Shown here piece after piece: positions 27,388 to 36,406 of a stretch of DNA of 64,000 bases. The notes under the pieces were generated by a model. It made no database searches, had not been told where the DNA came from, and saw only the letters and a program-made list of their open reading frames with translations. A program made the position numbers and the translations under genes. The stretch spans positions 3,983,001 to 4,047,000 of the forward strand of contig NZ_LT707064.1 of assembly GCF_900156465.1 (NCBI RefSeq), written 5' to 3'. How positions within the stretch are numbered: position 1 is the first letter of the stretch; each line of letters starts with the position of its first letter. Source of the stretch: Pseudomonas sp. 7SR1 (GTDB taxonomy: Bacteria > Pseudomonadota > Gammaproteobacteria > Pseudomonadales > Pseudomonadaceae).

Positions 27388-28014
27388 TCAGGCGCTCCCG
27401 CGGCCGGGCACTCGCCACAAGTACCATGCCGCCACGGTCCGATACGGGCTCCAGGCCAGGCCGATGTCGATCATCTGCCGACGACCGGGTTGTCGCTCCA
27501 GTCCTTTCATCCGCCGATACCCCTCGCGAACGCCAAAGTCGTCGGCTGGCAGGATGTCCGGCCGCTCCAGGCTGTAGATCAGCAGCATCTCCACGGTCCA
27601 GCGGCCGACGCCGCGCAGCGTGACCAGGCGCTCGATCAGGTTTTCATCGTCCATGGCCAATGCCGTCGGGTAATCCGGTACCACGCCGTCCAGCGCCGCT
27701 TGGGCGATGCCCTGGAGGGTGGCGATCTTGCCGGCGGAAAAACCGCAGGCCCGCAGCCGTTCGAAGTCGGTGGCCAGGATCTGTTCGGGACGAGGGAAGG
27801 CCTGCGTCGGAAACAGGGCCAGCAACCGGCCGAGAATGGCATCGCCGGCCTTGGCGTGCAGCTGCTGGTAGGCGATGGCTCGCATCAGCGCCTCGTAAGG
27901 ATCGCGAGCCGGCTTGGGTTGCAGCAGGCAGGGGCCCACCGTTTCGACGTGCTGTCGCCAGTCTTCGTCGAGGTTTGCCAGAAAGGCGCTGGCTTCGTGG
28001 TAGGGCACGGGCAT
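27388..28014 (-). CDS. alkA: DNA-3-methyladenine glycosylase II (AlkA-type)
   Basis: The 208-residue HhH-GPD glycosylase removes alkylated bases from DNA. The helix-hairpin-helix is LVTLRGVGRWTVEM (about residues 131-144), followed by the Gly-Pro-Asp-type loop with the catalytic Asp in LPADDFGV. It starts 23 bases after the ada stop and is very probably co-transcribed with it. It lacks the N-terminal beta domain of E. coli AlkA, as in many short AlkA-type enzymes. Confidence 0.9.
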   Translation of the reverse strand: MPVPYHEASAFLANLDEDWRQHVETVGPCLLQPKPARDPYEALMRAIAYQQLHAKAGDAILGRLLALFPTQAFPRPEQILATDFERLRACGFSAGKIATLQGIAQAALDGVVPDYPTALAMDDENLIERLVTLRGVGRWTVEMLLIYSLERPDILPADDFGVREGYRRMKGLERQPGRRQMIDIGLAWSPYRTVAAWYLWRVPGRGSA

Positions 28015-28037
28015 CGGCTGTTCACTGTTCGGGCTGA

Positions 28038-29120
28038 TCAGAAGGCCAGGGGCAACGAGACCTGTACCGCGGCTTGTTCCAGCCGCAGCAGAAAGGCCTT
28101 GCGTGGCTGCCCGCCACCATAGCCGGTCAGCGAGCCGTCCGCACCGATCACCCGATGGCAGGGAATGACGATGGCCAGGCGATTCTGTCCGTTCGCCAGG
28201 CCCACGGCGCGGCTGGCGCCAGGGCTGCCGAGCCGGGCGGCGATGGTGCCATAGCTGCGGGTTTCGCCATAGGGGATGTCTTGCAACGCGGCCCAGACCC
28301 GTACAGCGAAAGCACTGCCGGGCATGTGCAGTGTGACAGTGAAGGTGGTGAGCTTGCCGGCGAAATAGTCGGCCAGTTCGGTTTCGATCTGCCGCAGGTG
28401 CGGGTTGTGCCCCGGCGCGACGGTATAGCCGTAGCGCTGTTGCAGCTCTTCGATTTCCCGGGTCAGGGCCGGGCGGTCGAGAAATTCCAGCAGCACCAGG
28501 CCGCGTCGTTCGGCCATGGCCAGCATGGGACCCAATGGCGTGGTCAGGCGGGTGAACAGCAGCGGTTCGCTGAGGGCGGCGCGACCTGGTGTGATGTGGA
28601 AAGACTTGACGAAGGCATCGCGAAATCCGCTCAGGGACTCGTAGCCTGAATCGAACGCGGCATTGTCGATGGAGGCTCCCTCCTTTATGCCTCCCAGCGC
28701 CATGCCCAGGCGTCGGGTGCGCAGGTAGCCGTGGAAGGTCATGCCGAAATGCTGCTTGAACCAGCGCCGGAGCTTCAGCGGCTCGATGCCACGCTCCAAC
28801 AGCAGGGCGTCGGTCCAGCGCAGGTCGGGTTCGGCGTCCACGGCCTTGAGCAGGCCCTGGATCCAGTCCGGTGCGATGGCGGCGGCGTCCAGCGGCTTGC
28901 AGCGCAGGCAGGCGCGGTAGCCGGCGGACATGGCTTCGTCGGCATGGGCGAAGAATTCCACGTTCTCCGGCTTAGGCTTGCGCGCCGTGCAAGCGGGGCG
29001 ACAGAAAATGCCGGTGGTCTTGACGGCCGTGAAGAACACCCCCTCGTAGGCGGTGTCTCGTTCGAGCATGGCGCGGACCATCTCGGCGTGGGGTGGGAGC
29101 AGCGAGTCTTGTCGGTTCAT
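28038..29120 (-). CDS. ada: Ada: alkylation-response regulator and O6-methylguanine-DNA methyltransferase
   Basis: The 360-residue protein has three parts. The N-terminal zinc domain carries CRPACTARKPKPENVEFF (about residues 40-58) and CLRCKP, whose first Cys takes methyl groups from phosphotriesters. The middle part is an AraC-type helix-turn-helix (about residues 95-185). The C-terminal methyltransferase domain has the active Cys in IPCHRVIG. Methylated Ada activates its own operon, here ada-alkA. ATG 29120 is the likely start, and an ATG four codons upstream is possible. A GCGCAA word near 29196-29202 upstream resembles half of the E. coli Ada box, but this is weak. Confidence 0.93.
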   Translation of the reverse strand: MNRQDSLLPPHAEMVRAMLERDTAYEGVFFTAVKTTGIFCRPACTARKPKPENVEFFAHADEAMSAGYRACLRCKPLDAAAIAPDWIQGLLKAVDAEPDLRWTDALLLERGIEPLKLRRWFKQHFGMTFHGYLRTRRLGMALGGIKEGASIDNAAFDSGYESLSGFRDAFVKSFHITPGRAALSEPLLFTRLTTPLGPMLAMAERRGLVLLEFLDRPALTREIEELQQRYGYTVAPGHNPHLRQIETELADYFAGKLTTFTVTLHMPGSAFAVRVWAALQDIPYGETRSYGTIAARLGSPGASRAVGLANGQNRLAIVIPCHRVIGADGSLTGYGGGQPRKAFLLRLEQAAVQVSLPLAF

Positions 29121-29264
29121 GGGGCTGAGCATAGATCCGCGCCCGGGTCGGCTCCACCGAAAAATCGACAGTGAATTTCCGGTCGCCGGTCGGATTTGCG
29201 CGAACAAAAAATGAACCTTTGAGTCTTAAAGGCTCAACCGTTGATTTTGTCTTTCGGAGACATC

Positions 29265-29771
29265 ATGTCCAAACATAATAAATCCCTTATCGCCGTTGCG
29301 GTCTGCACCCTGATGCTGGGTGCTTCGGCCTTGCTGCCAGCGGATCTGTCGCCCATTGGCGCCAGTTATGCCGCAGGTGGCGGCAATGGTGGTGGCGGTG
29401 GCGGCGGTAACGGGGGAGGTAATGGCGGCGGCAACGGAGGAGGCAATGGGGCCGGCAATGGCGGCGGTCATGCCGGCGGCAAGGGCAATGGCAAGTCCGG
29501 CGACTCCAGCGGCCATGGTTTCGGCTTGAGCAGCGACCATGCCGGCAAGGCCACCCGTACCCGTGACCATGGCCTGAGCGGCATTCACACCGGTACCACC
29601 CGCACCGACCGTGCCGGCAAGACACACGCTTCGGTGACCTCGAGCGTCGCGCAGGATCGTGACACCCGTGGCCTGACCAAGGCCTCGGCAATCTCCGCCA
29701 CCACCCCTGGCACCCACAACACCAAAGGCCTGACCAACGCGACCAGCTCTTCGATCAAGAACGATCGCTGA
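29265..29771 (+). CDS. Secreted Gly-rich protein of unknown function
   Basis: The 168-residue product has a signal peptide (SKHNKSLIAVAVCTLMLGASA, with cleavage likely near ASYA). Residues about 38-75 are almost pure Gly with Asn and Ala (GGGN repeats), followed by a Thr, Ser, His, Gly and Asp-rich tail with imperfect GLT/GLS repeats. CGGAG lies 7 bases before the ATG at 29265. It is divergent from ada and followed by a strong terminator. I do not recognise the family. A secreted or periplasmic low-complexity protein is all that can be said. Confidence 0.6.
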   Translation: MSKHNKSLIAVAVCTLMLGASALLPADLSPIGASYAAGGGNGGGGGGGNGGGNGGGNGGGNGAGNGGGHAGGKGNGKSGDSSGHGFGLSSDHAGKATRTRDHGLSGIHTGTTRTDRAGKTHASVTSSVAQDRDTRGLTKASAISATTPGTHNTKGLTNATSSSIKNDR

Positions 29772-29780
29772 TCGCCAATG

Positions 29781-29819
29781 AAAAGCCGCGGCGCCTCTAT
29801 CGAGGTGTCGCGGCTTTTT
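29781..29819. terminator. Bidirectional terminator between the Gly-rich gene and trkH
   Basis: AAAAGCCGCG...CGCGGCTTTTT forms a 17-base stem (two G-T pairs) with a 4-base loop, an A-run upstream and a T-run downstream. It serves two convergent genes. Confidence 0.9.
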
Positions 29820-29851
29820 ATTGGTCGGTTACCCAGCAGCAAACGAAGCGT

Positions 29852-31306
29852 TCAGTACTTCCAGAACACGGGCGTGAACAGTACCAGGACGGTCAGGATC
29901 TCCAGTCGGCCCAGCAGCATGCCCAGGGTCAAGAGCCATTTGGCCGCGTCCGGCAACGTCGAGAAATTGCCCGCCGGCCCGATGATCGGCCCCAGTCCCG
30001 GTCCCACGTTGCACACGGCAGTGGCTGCGCCGGTCAAGGCCGTTGTCCAGTCCAGGCCGATCAGCGCCAGGCCCAGGGCGATGCCACCGATGGTGATGGT
30101 GAAGAAAAACGAGAAGGTCAGCAGCGAGCGGACGATCTCTTCGTCGATGGGATGGTCGTTGTACTTTTTCTGAATCACCGCCCGTGGATGGATCAGCTGT
30201 TTCAGGCTGCCTATCAGCAAGGCCTCGGCCACCTGGAAGCGAAAGATCTTCAACCCGCCGGCCGTTGAGCCCGAACAACCGCCGACGAAGGTCAGGTAGA
30301 AGAACAGCAACAGGGCAAAACTGCCCCAGAGGGTGTAGTCGCCCAGCGCAACGCCTGTGGTGGTGACCACCGAAGTCACATTGACCGCCACGATACGCAC
30401 CGCATCCCACCACGAGTGATCGCTGTTCAGGCTCAGCCAGGTGCCGACCAGCAGCCAGGTAATGACCAGGAAACCGACGAATCCCCTGACTTGCTGGTCC
30501 TTGAGCAATGCACGCCTGTGGCCACGCAACGTGGCCACATAAAGGGTAAAGGGCAAGGAGCCGGCCATCATCACGACGACCGAGACCCAGTGGACGGCCG
30601 GTTGAGGCCAATGAGCCAGGGAAGAATCCGAGGTGGAAAACCCGCCCGTGGAAATCAGCGACATCGCATGATTGATCGCTTCGAAGGGCGTCATGCCGGC
30701 TCCCCACAAGGCCAGGGCCGCCAGGGCAGTCAATCCGGTGTAGATCCACAGGATGTAGTTCGCCGCGACGTGGGAGCGCGGCGTGACTTTTTCCGACCAG
30801 TCCGACGACTCGGTCTGGAACAGACGCATGCCGCCGACCCGCAGCAACGGCAGGATCGCCACGGCCATGCCGATAAAGCCGATTCCGCCGAGCCAGTGCA
30901 GCATCGAACGCCAGACCAGCAGGCCCGGGGACGCATTGTCGAGGCCGGTCAGGATGGTCGAGCCAGTGGTCGTGATGCCCGACATCGTCTCGAAAAAGGC
31001 GTCGGTGTAGCTGATGTGCTGGATGAGCACCATGGGCAGGGCGGCGAACGCGCAGACAACGACCCAACTGGCGGTGGTGAGCAGGTACATGTCTCTGGGG
31101 CGTATCTGCGTATGGGCCGGGCGGCCACGGGCCACCAGGGCGATGCCGCAGACAAAGGTGATCAGGCTCGACCACAGGAAGGCCGACAGGTCATCGTTTC
31201 GCTCATACCACATCAGCGTCAGGAGCGGGATCGCCATGCTGGCGGCCAGGGTGATCAGGAAAATGCCGAGGATGAAACCAATGAACCGCAGTACCGCAAA
31301 AGACAT
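29852..31306 (-). CDS. trkH: Trk-type potassium transporter membrane subunit TrkH
   Basis: The 484-residue inner-membrane protein has the four M1-P-M2 modules of the TrkH/KtrB superfamily. Pore-loop signatures are TTTGSTIL (about residue 112), STGGFSTSD (about 228), TTTGVALG (about 321) and CNVGPGLGP (about 437). It forms the channel-like subunit that works with the NAD-binding protein TrkA, which is encoded elsewhere. It is divergent from the LysE gene. No strong ribosome site precedes the ATG at 31306. Confidence 0.93.
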   Translation of the reverse strand: MSFAVLRFIGFILGIFLITLAASMAIPLLTLMWYERNDDLSAFLWSSLITFVCGIALVARGRPAHTQIRPRDMYLLTTASWVVVCAFAALPMVLIQHISYTDAFFETMSGITTTGSTILTGLDNASPGLLVWRSMLHWLGGIGFIGMAVAILPLLRVGGMRLFQTESSDWSEKVTPRSHVAANYILWIYTGLTALAALALWGAGMTPFEAINHAMSLISTGGFSTSDSSLAHWPQPAVHWVSVVVMMAGSLPFTLYVATLRGHRRALLKDQQVRGFVGFLVITWLLVGTWLSLNSDHSWWDAVRIVAVNVTSVVTTTGVALGDYTLWGSFALLLFFYLTFVGGCSGSTAGGLKIFRFQVAEALLIGSLKQLIHPRAVIQKKYNDHPIDEEIVRSLLTFSFFFTITIGGIALGLALIGLDWTTALTGAATAVCNVGPGLGPIIGPAGNFSTLPDAAKWLLTLGMLLGRLEILTVLVLFTPVFWKY

Positions 31307-31508
31307 GGCGCGCGCCCGGTTGAGTGAGCCGCCGAGTATCGATTTCTCCGTAGAGGTTCGGCGTAAAGTTTGCGTAAAAAATCAACAGTGATGGGCCTGT
31401 TCCAAGGCTGGCGGCTGGCCGCGTCGCACTTGGGCAGTTTTGTTCAATACCCCGCCCAGCACGGCATTTACCCTGGTCGCCACCCCACAGACATGAAGAA
31501 GGTATGCG

Positions 31509-32096
31509 ATGAATCTGATTATTTCCATGGCGGCTTTTGCCCTGGTGGCTTCCATTACGCCGGGGCCGGTCAATATCGTGGCCCTCAGTTCCGGGGCCCG
31601 TTATGGGTTCCGGGCCACCTTGCGCCATGTGGCCGGTGCCACCCTGGGGTTCGTGTTGCTGCTGGTGCTGATGGGCCTGGGATTGCACGAAGTGTTGCAG
31701 CGCTGGCCCGGCCTTACGCGGGTGGTTCAGCTGGGGGGCGTGGGATTTCTGTTGTTCATGGCCTGGAAGCTGGCGATGGATGATGGAGAGCTCGGCGCAG
31801 CGCAGGAGGGGCGTGCGCCCTCGATGTTCCATGGCGCGTTGATGCAATGGCTCAATCCCAAGGCCTGGCTGGCCTGCGTGGCGGGCATGGGTGCCTTCGT
31901 GGCCGATGGCGAAGCGCGGCTGGTGTGGCAGTTCGCAGCCATCTACCTGGTGATCTGCTACGTTTCGGTGGGTTGCTGGGCCTATGCCGGCAGTTTCCTG
32001 CGGGCCTGGCTGGGCAACCCGGCCGCCATGCGTCTGTTCAATCGGTCGATGGCGGCGCTGCTGGTGGCCAGCGCGGTGTACCTGCTGCTGCCTTGA
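31509..32096 (+). CDS. LysE/RhtB-family amino-acid exporter
   Basis: The 195-residue membrane protein has about six hydrophobic segments. The family signature is TPGPVNIVALSSGARYGFRATL near residues 18-39, and MQWLNPKAWLACVAG is also typical. Such proteins export amino acids or related compounds by proton antiport. AAGAAGG lies 6 bases before the ATG. It converges on an AraC-type regulator 13 bases away, a common pairing for these exporters. Substrate is unknown. Confidence 0.88.
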   Translation: MNLIISMAAFALVASITPGPVNIVALSSGARYGFRATLRHVAGATLGFVLLLVLMGLGLHEVLQRWPGLTRVVQLGGVGFLLFMAWKLAMDDGELGAAQEGRAPSMFHGALMQWLNPKAWLACVAGMGAFVADGEARLVWQFAAIYLVICYVSVGCWAYAGSFLRAWLGNPAAMRLFNRSMAALLVASAVYLLLP

Positions 32097-32109
32097 ACCG
32101 GCCTGGCCG

Positions 32110-32934
32110 TCAGCCGCGATACTGGCCGGGTGTCGCCGCCAGGTGCTGCTTGAAGGCTCGCTGGAAATGCGCCTGGTCGGCGAACCCGCTGTCCAGCGCC
32201 ACATCGGCGATCAGCCGGCCTTCGCGCAGTTGGCGGCGGGCGAACTGGATCCGGCGATTGACCAGGAATGCATGGGGCGTCATCCCGTAATGGCGCTTGA
32301 AGGCCCGGCTCAGGTAGGACGGCGAAAGCTGCGCGGCGCTGCAGATGTCTTCCAGTCTCAGGGCTTCGGTGCAGTGATCGTGGATGAATTGCGCCGCCCG
32401 CATCAGGCCCGGATGGCTGCCCCGGTCCGGACGACCCGCCGGGTTGAGGCGCTGTTGCAGGTCGGTGAAGAACGCCTCGGCGGCGGCCTGTTTGTGCCGG
32501 ATGTCGATCCGTTCATCCACCAGCAGCCCATACAGCGCCTGCAAAGCGGCGAACAGCTCGGCATCGCGGCTATGGGTGGTGGCGAAACCCTGGAAATCCG
32601 TGGTTTGGTCAAAGCCGATACGCTGTTGCAAGTCCCTCAGCCACTGGGTATCGACGTAGAGCATCACATAGGACCAGGGTTGATCGTCGATCGGGTTGCA
32701 GGCATGGACGTCGCCGGGGTTCATCAGCACCACCGTGCCGCTTTCCACCCGCAAGGCCGACTGTTCGTGAAGATAGGTGCTGCACCCGGCGGTAATCGCC
32801 CCGATGGAGAAATGATCGTGGGAATGACGCGAATAACAGACCTTGCGTCCGTCGGCGATGGCCCGGGCTTCGATGAAAGGCAGCGCCGCGTCACGCCAGA
32901 AGCGCGGGGCGTCATCTTGGGGGGCGGGCTTCAT
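32110..32934 (-). CDS. AraC-family regulator with cupin sensor domain
   Basis: The 274-residue regulator has an N-terminal cupin-like domain (HSHDHFSIGAITAGCSTYLH, then NPGDVHACNP) and a C-terminal double helix-turn-helix (residues about 180-272: LRLEDICSAAQLSPSYLSRAFKRHYGMTPHAFL, ending FQRAFKQHLAATPGQYRG). The cupin His residues suggest small-molecule sensing. ATG 32934 is the first in frame with a GAGG about 10 bases upstream. It probably controls the facing LysE exporter, which is inferred from pairing only. Confidence 0.87.
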   Translation of the reverse strand: MKPAPQDDAPRFWRDAALPFIEARAIADGRKVCYSRHSHDHFSIGAITAGCSTYLHEQSALRVESGTVVLMNPGDVHACNPIDDQPWSYVMLYVDTQWLRDLQQRIGFDQTTDFQGFATTHSRDAELFAALQALYGLLVDERIDIRHKQAAAEAFFTDLQQRLNPAGRPDRGSHPGLMRAAQFIHDHCTEALRLEDICSAAQLSPSYLSRAFKRHYGMTPHAFLVNRRIQFARRQLREGRLIADVALDSGFADQAHFQRAFKQHLAATPGQYRG

Positions 32935-33169
32935 CGGCTGGCATCCTCGTGTTGGACCTGCGTCGCAGTGTACTGGAGTACATGCGCATTGCGAGGCGGT
33001 TTTCGATGCAACCTGCACTGGTATCAAGATTATTCGTACAGGGCCAGGGCTTGGCCCGTAGATATCCGCGGGATTTACCGTTCGGCTGGGTCGGCAGTGG
33101 AAGGGGCGACGGGCTGGACTAGACTGCTCCTGGACCAGACTGCGAAAAGTCCCGCCAATGGAGTTTCCA

Positions 33170-34132
33170 ATGCTCGCGCCAGGTAAACCTGACAACGAAG
33201 CTACCCGCCTCAAGAATCTGCAAGCGCTCAAGCTGCTCGACACCGCGCCCGAGGAGCGGTTCGACCGGTTGACCCGACTGGCCCGACGCCTGTTCGACGT
33301 GCCCATTGCGCTGGTGTCCCTGGTGGACGCCAATCGCCAGTGGTTCAAGTCCAACGCCGGGCTGGATGCGAGCCAATCACCGCGGGAGATTTCTTTCTGC
33401 GGGCACGCGATTCTGCAGGACCAGATCCTGGAGATCTGCGATGCGGAGCAGGATGAGCGGTTCAGCGACAATCCGCTGGTCGTAAGTGAGCCGGGCATTC
33501 GCTTTTATGCCGGGCAACCGTTGGGGCTGGAAGATGGAAGCAAGCTGGGCACGTTGTGCCTGATCGACACCCGGCCGCGCAAGCTCGATGGCGAGGAGCG
33601 CCAATTACTGCGCGACCTGGCTCGCATGGCCGAGCAGGAATTGATCGCCGTGCAGATGGCGAGCATGGACGAACTGACCTTGCTGTCCAACCGACGCGGG
33701 TTCAAGACCCTGGCCCAGCATGCCTTGAGTGTGTGTGATCGCTTGGGGCGCCCGGCGACATTGCTGTTCTTCGATCTCAACGAGTTCAAGGCCGTCAACG
33801 ACCGTTTCGGCCATGCCGAGGGCGACCATGCCCTGAAGACCTTCGCCGACGTGCTGCGCATCGCCTTTCGCGAAAGCGACGTGATCGGCCGTTTGGGCGG
33901 GGATGAGTTCGTGGCGTTGCTCACCGGGGCTTCTCATGTGGAAATCACGTCGATCATGGCGCGGCTCCAGGAAATCCTGGATGAGCGCAATGCGATGCTG
34001 CAGCGCGGCTATGACATCCGCTTCAGCGTGGGCCAGATCGAGTATCAGCCGCAGCGCCATGGGTCCATCGACACCCTGCTGGCCGATGCGGACGCGGCCA
34101 TGTATGCCCATAAGCAGGCCCAGCGCCGCTAG
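33170..34132 (+). CDS. GAF-GGDEF diguanylate cyclase
   Basis: The 320-residue cytosolic protein has an N-terminal GAF domain (about residues 1-150, with VALVSLVDANRQWFKS-like core ALVSLVDANRQWFKS) and a C-terminal GGDEF domain. The active loop RLGGDEF is intact. An inhibitory I-site RESD lies exactly five residues before GGDEF. It should make cyclic di-GMP with product control. The start at 33170 has GGAG 6 bases upstream and is better than the ATG at 33158. Its TAG stop is the first base triplet shared with a short inverted-repeat element. Confidence 0.92.
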   Translation: MLAPGKPDNEATRLKNLQALKLLDTAPEERFDRLTRLARRLFDVPIALVSLVDANRQWFKSNAGLDASQSPREISFCGHAILQDQILEICDAEQDERFSDNPLVVSEPGIRFYAGQPLGLEDGSKLGTLCLIDTRPRKLDGEERQLLRDLARMAEQELIAVQMASMDELTLLSNRRGFKTLAQHALSVCDRLGRPATLLFFDLNEFKAVNDRFGHAEGDHALKTFADVLRIAFRESDVIGRLGGDEFVALLTGASHVEITSIMARLQEILDERNAMLQRGYDIRFSVGQIEYQPQRHGSIDTLLADADAAMYAHKQAQRR

Positions 34133-34215
34133 GCTCTGTACGAAAAGCCTTGATGCTCGTTCAGGCAGCGTTGAAAACTGCCTGACCTTCGTCTCAATAC
34201 GTTCGTACAGAGCCT
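34131..34215. repeat. MITE-like inverted-repeat element, copy 1
   Basis: An 85-base element has perfect 14-base terminal inverted repeats (AGGCTCTGTACGAA / TTCGTACAGAGCCT). Its left end overlaps the TAG stop of the cyclase gene. The inside (CCTTGATGCTCGTTCAGGCAGCGTTGAAAA-like) is shared with copies at 43772 and 61550. It has no coding capacity. Confidence 0.8.
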
Positions 34216-34230
34216 GGCACGACGGTCGCC

Positions 34231-34319
34231 TGTAGGGAGCGGGCTTGCCCGCTCTCACAAAGCATCCCGGCCAAATGACAGCCCACCCCCAGACAGAACG
34301 GGCTTGCCCGCGAAGGCGG
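34231..34319. repeat. Pair of REP sequences
   Basis: GAGCGGG-CTTG-CCCGCTC at 34237-34254 forms a perfect hairpin, preceded by TGTAG. A second core, CGGG-CTTG-CCCG at 34299-34310 followed by CGAAGGCGG, stands 45 bases on. Both have the usual Pseudomonas REP core and lie between convergent genes. Confidence 0.75.
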
Positions 34320-34320
34320 T

Positions 34321-35316
34321 TCAACCATTGAGCAAGCTCATCGTCTGGGCACCGTACCGCTCACCCGCGACCACGCCTTTGGCGCCGAAAATCTCATCGA
34401 GCTGGCCCAGTTCGGCAGCACTCAATGCGACCGCTGCCGCCGCCACGTTGCTTTCCAGGTATTTGCGTTGCTTGGTGCCCGGGATAGGGATCACATGTTC
34501 GCCCTGGGCCAGTACCCAGGCCAGGGCCAGTTGCGAAGCGCTGATGCCCTTGCTCGCGGCCATGGACTTGACCCGATCCACCAGCGCCAGGTTGCGATTG
34601 AAATTGTCTGCCTGGAACCGTGGGCTGAAGCGGCGATAGTCATCGGCGGCGAAGTCGTCCGGGCTCTTCAATTCCCCTGTCAGGAAACCACGGCCCAAAG
34701 GGCTGTAGGCAACGAACGCGATGCCCAGGCGTCGGCATGTCTCCAGCACGTCGTTGTGTTGCGGGTCGCGGGACCATAACGAGTATTCGCTCTGGACCGC
34801 CGCCAGGGGATGCACCCCATGGGCCCTGCGGATGGTTTCGGCGCTGGCTTCGCAAATGCCGATGTGGCGCACCTTGCCGGCCCTGACCAGTTCGGCCATG
34901 GCGCCGACCGTCTCCTCGACCGGGACCTGCGGGTCAATGCGGTGCTGGTAGTACAGGTCGAGATAATCGGTGCCGAGGCGCCTGAGGCTGCCTTCGACCG
35001 ATTGCCTGACGTATTCGGGGCGACCATTGACGCCCCGGGCATGGGGATCGTCGCTGCGCACCAGGCCGAACTTGCTCGCCAGGCAGATGCCCTCGCGCTT
35101 GCCGCGCAGGGCACGACCGAGCAACTCCTCATTGGTGTACGGCCCATACATGTCAGCCGTGTCGAACAGCGTCACTCCCAGTTCCAGCGCACGATGCAGG
35201 GTGGCGATGGCCTCTGGTTCGTCCACGCCCGTGGTGTAGAAATCCGACATGCCCATGCAGCCCAGGCCGATGGCGGAAACGAAGGGGCCTTGCTGGCCTA
35301 ATTGGCGGGTCTTCAT
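34321..35316 (-). CDS. Aldo/keto reductase
   Basis: The 331-residue cytosolic NADPH oxidoreductase of the AKR family has the full catalytic set: Asp in LFDTAD (about residue 51), Tyr in MYGP, Lys in LASKFG and His in YYQHRID. The C-terminal [15 protein letters not shown] binds NADPH. AGGAG lies 8 bases before the ATG. It is divergent from a LysR regulator with a palindrome between them, so it is probably its target. Natural substrate is unknown. General aldehyde reduction is likely. Confidence 0.9.
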   Translation of the reverse strand: MKTRQLGQQGPFVSAIGLGCMGMSDFYTTGVDEPEAIATLHRALELGVTLFDTADMYGPYTNEELLGRALRGKREGICLASKFGLVRSDDPHARGVNGRPEYVRQSVEGSLRRLGTDYLDLYYQHRIDPQVPVEETVGAMAELVRAGKVRHIGICEASAETIRRAHGVHPLAAVQSEYSLWSRDPQHNDVLETCRRLGIAFVAYSPLGRGFLTGELKSPDDFAADDYRRFSPRFQADNFNRNLALVDRVKSMAASKGISASQLALAWVLAQGEHVIPIPGTKQRKYLESNVAAAAVALSAAELGQLDEIFGAKGVVAGERYGAQTMSLLNG

Positions 35317-35399
35317 AAGATTGACTCCTGGTTCATGGATGACCCGTTCAGTTTCCGGCGAACAGTGAAGTGGATAAAGTGGCGATATTTGGTTTAACT

Positions 35400-35416
35400 A
35401 TTCGTGAATCACGAAT
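35400..35416. promoter_or_regulatory. Palindromic LysR-type operator
   Basis: ATTCGTGA-A-TCACGAAT is a perfect 8-1-8 palindrome that includes the T-N11-A form favoured by LysR regulators. It lies 14 bases before the regulator ATG in the gap to the divergent aldo/keto reductase. Confidence 0.75.
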
Positions 35417-35430
35417 AATGAGGCGCGAAG

Positions 35431-36354
35431 ATGGACCGGTTACAGGCAATGCAAGTGTTCCGACGTATCGTCGAGCTGGGCGGTTTTGGCAAGGCTGCGG
35501 ACGATCTGGGATTGCCACGGGCCACGGTCAGCCTGTTGATCCAGCAACTGGAAGCGCACCTGGGGGTGCAATTGCTCCAGCGCACCACCCGGCAGGTGCG
35601 GGCGACACTCGACGGCGAGGCCTACTATCAGCGTTGCGGCCAGCTGTTGGACGATCTGGACGATCTGGAAGGCTCGATGTCGGCGCAACGCAGTCAGCCT
35701 TGCGGCACGTTGAAAGTGGACATGCCGATTGCCTTTGGCTGCACCTGGATCCTGCCGCACCTGCAAGACTTCTATCAGCGATACCCGCTGTTGCGATTGG
35801 ACCTGGGCTTTCATGACCACCAGGTGCACCTGCAGCGCGAAGGGGTGGATTGTGCTATCCGGGCCGGCAATATCACGGACCAGGCGCTGGTGGCGCGGCC
35901 GGTCGTACGCTTGAGCCAGTTGACGTGCGCCAGCCCGGACTATCTCGCCCGTTCCGGCACGCCGCGCCGGCTGGAGGATCTGGCGGAACATCGCGCTGTC
36001 AGCTTCGGGGCGGGCAATGGACGGTATTTCCCGTTCGAATTCGAGATGGCAGGGCAGGTGCGTGAGTGGCAAGTGCCGGGTGAGCTGACGGTCAACAATG
36101 CCGATGCCTACGTGACGGCGTGTGAAGCCGGCTTTGGCCTGATCCAGGCCCCGCGGTACCACGTGCAACGGCAACTGGCCGAGGGGCGTCTGGTGGAGGT
36201 GCTGCAGGCCTTTGCCGTACCGGCCTGGCCGATTTCGCTGGTGTACCCGCCGCACCGCCAGCTCTCGCCCCGGGTACGGGTATTCATCGACTGGGTGATC
36301 GAGCTGCTGCACGGGATCGCGCAGGCGCGGCGAGAACTGATGGTCAAGGCTTGA
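35431..36354 (+). CDS. LysR-family transcriptional regulator
   Basis: The 307-residue regulator has an N-terminal winged helix-turn-helix (residues about 1-60: AMQVFRRIVELGGFGKAADDLGLPRATVSLLIQQLEAHLG) and a two-lobe effector domain. GAGG lies 7 bases before the ATG. The domain pattern (ATVSLLIQQLE, LDGEAYY) belongs to the large CrgA-like group that controls neighbouring oxidoreductases. It probably regulates the divergent aldo/keto reductase and itself through the palindrome between them. Confidence 0.92.
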   Translation: MDRLQAMQVFRRIVELGGFGKAADDLGLPRATVSLLIQQLEAHLGVQLLQRTTRQVRATLDGEAYYQRCGQLLDDLDDLEGSMSAQRSQPCGTLKVDMPIAFGCTWILPHLQDFYQRYPLLRLDLGFHDHQVHLQREGVDCAIRAGNITDQALVARPVVRLSQLTCASPDYLARSGTPRRLEDLAEHRAVSFGAGNGRYFPFEFEMAGQVREWQVPGELTVNNADAYVTACEAGFGLIQAPRYHVQRQLAEGRLVEVLQAFAVPAWPISLVYPPHRQLSPRVRVFIDWVIELLHGIAQARRELMVKA

Positions 36355-36406
36355 TCGGTCTTGAGGCCACAGCCCGCACCGCTGGGCGTTGTCGTGCCGC
36401 GTTCCC

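Noticed and set aside
34131..34215. Rho-independent terminator only
   Set aside because: The two ends are perfect 14-base inverted repeats and the inside is shared with two other loci, so a repeat element explains more than a simple terminator.
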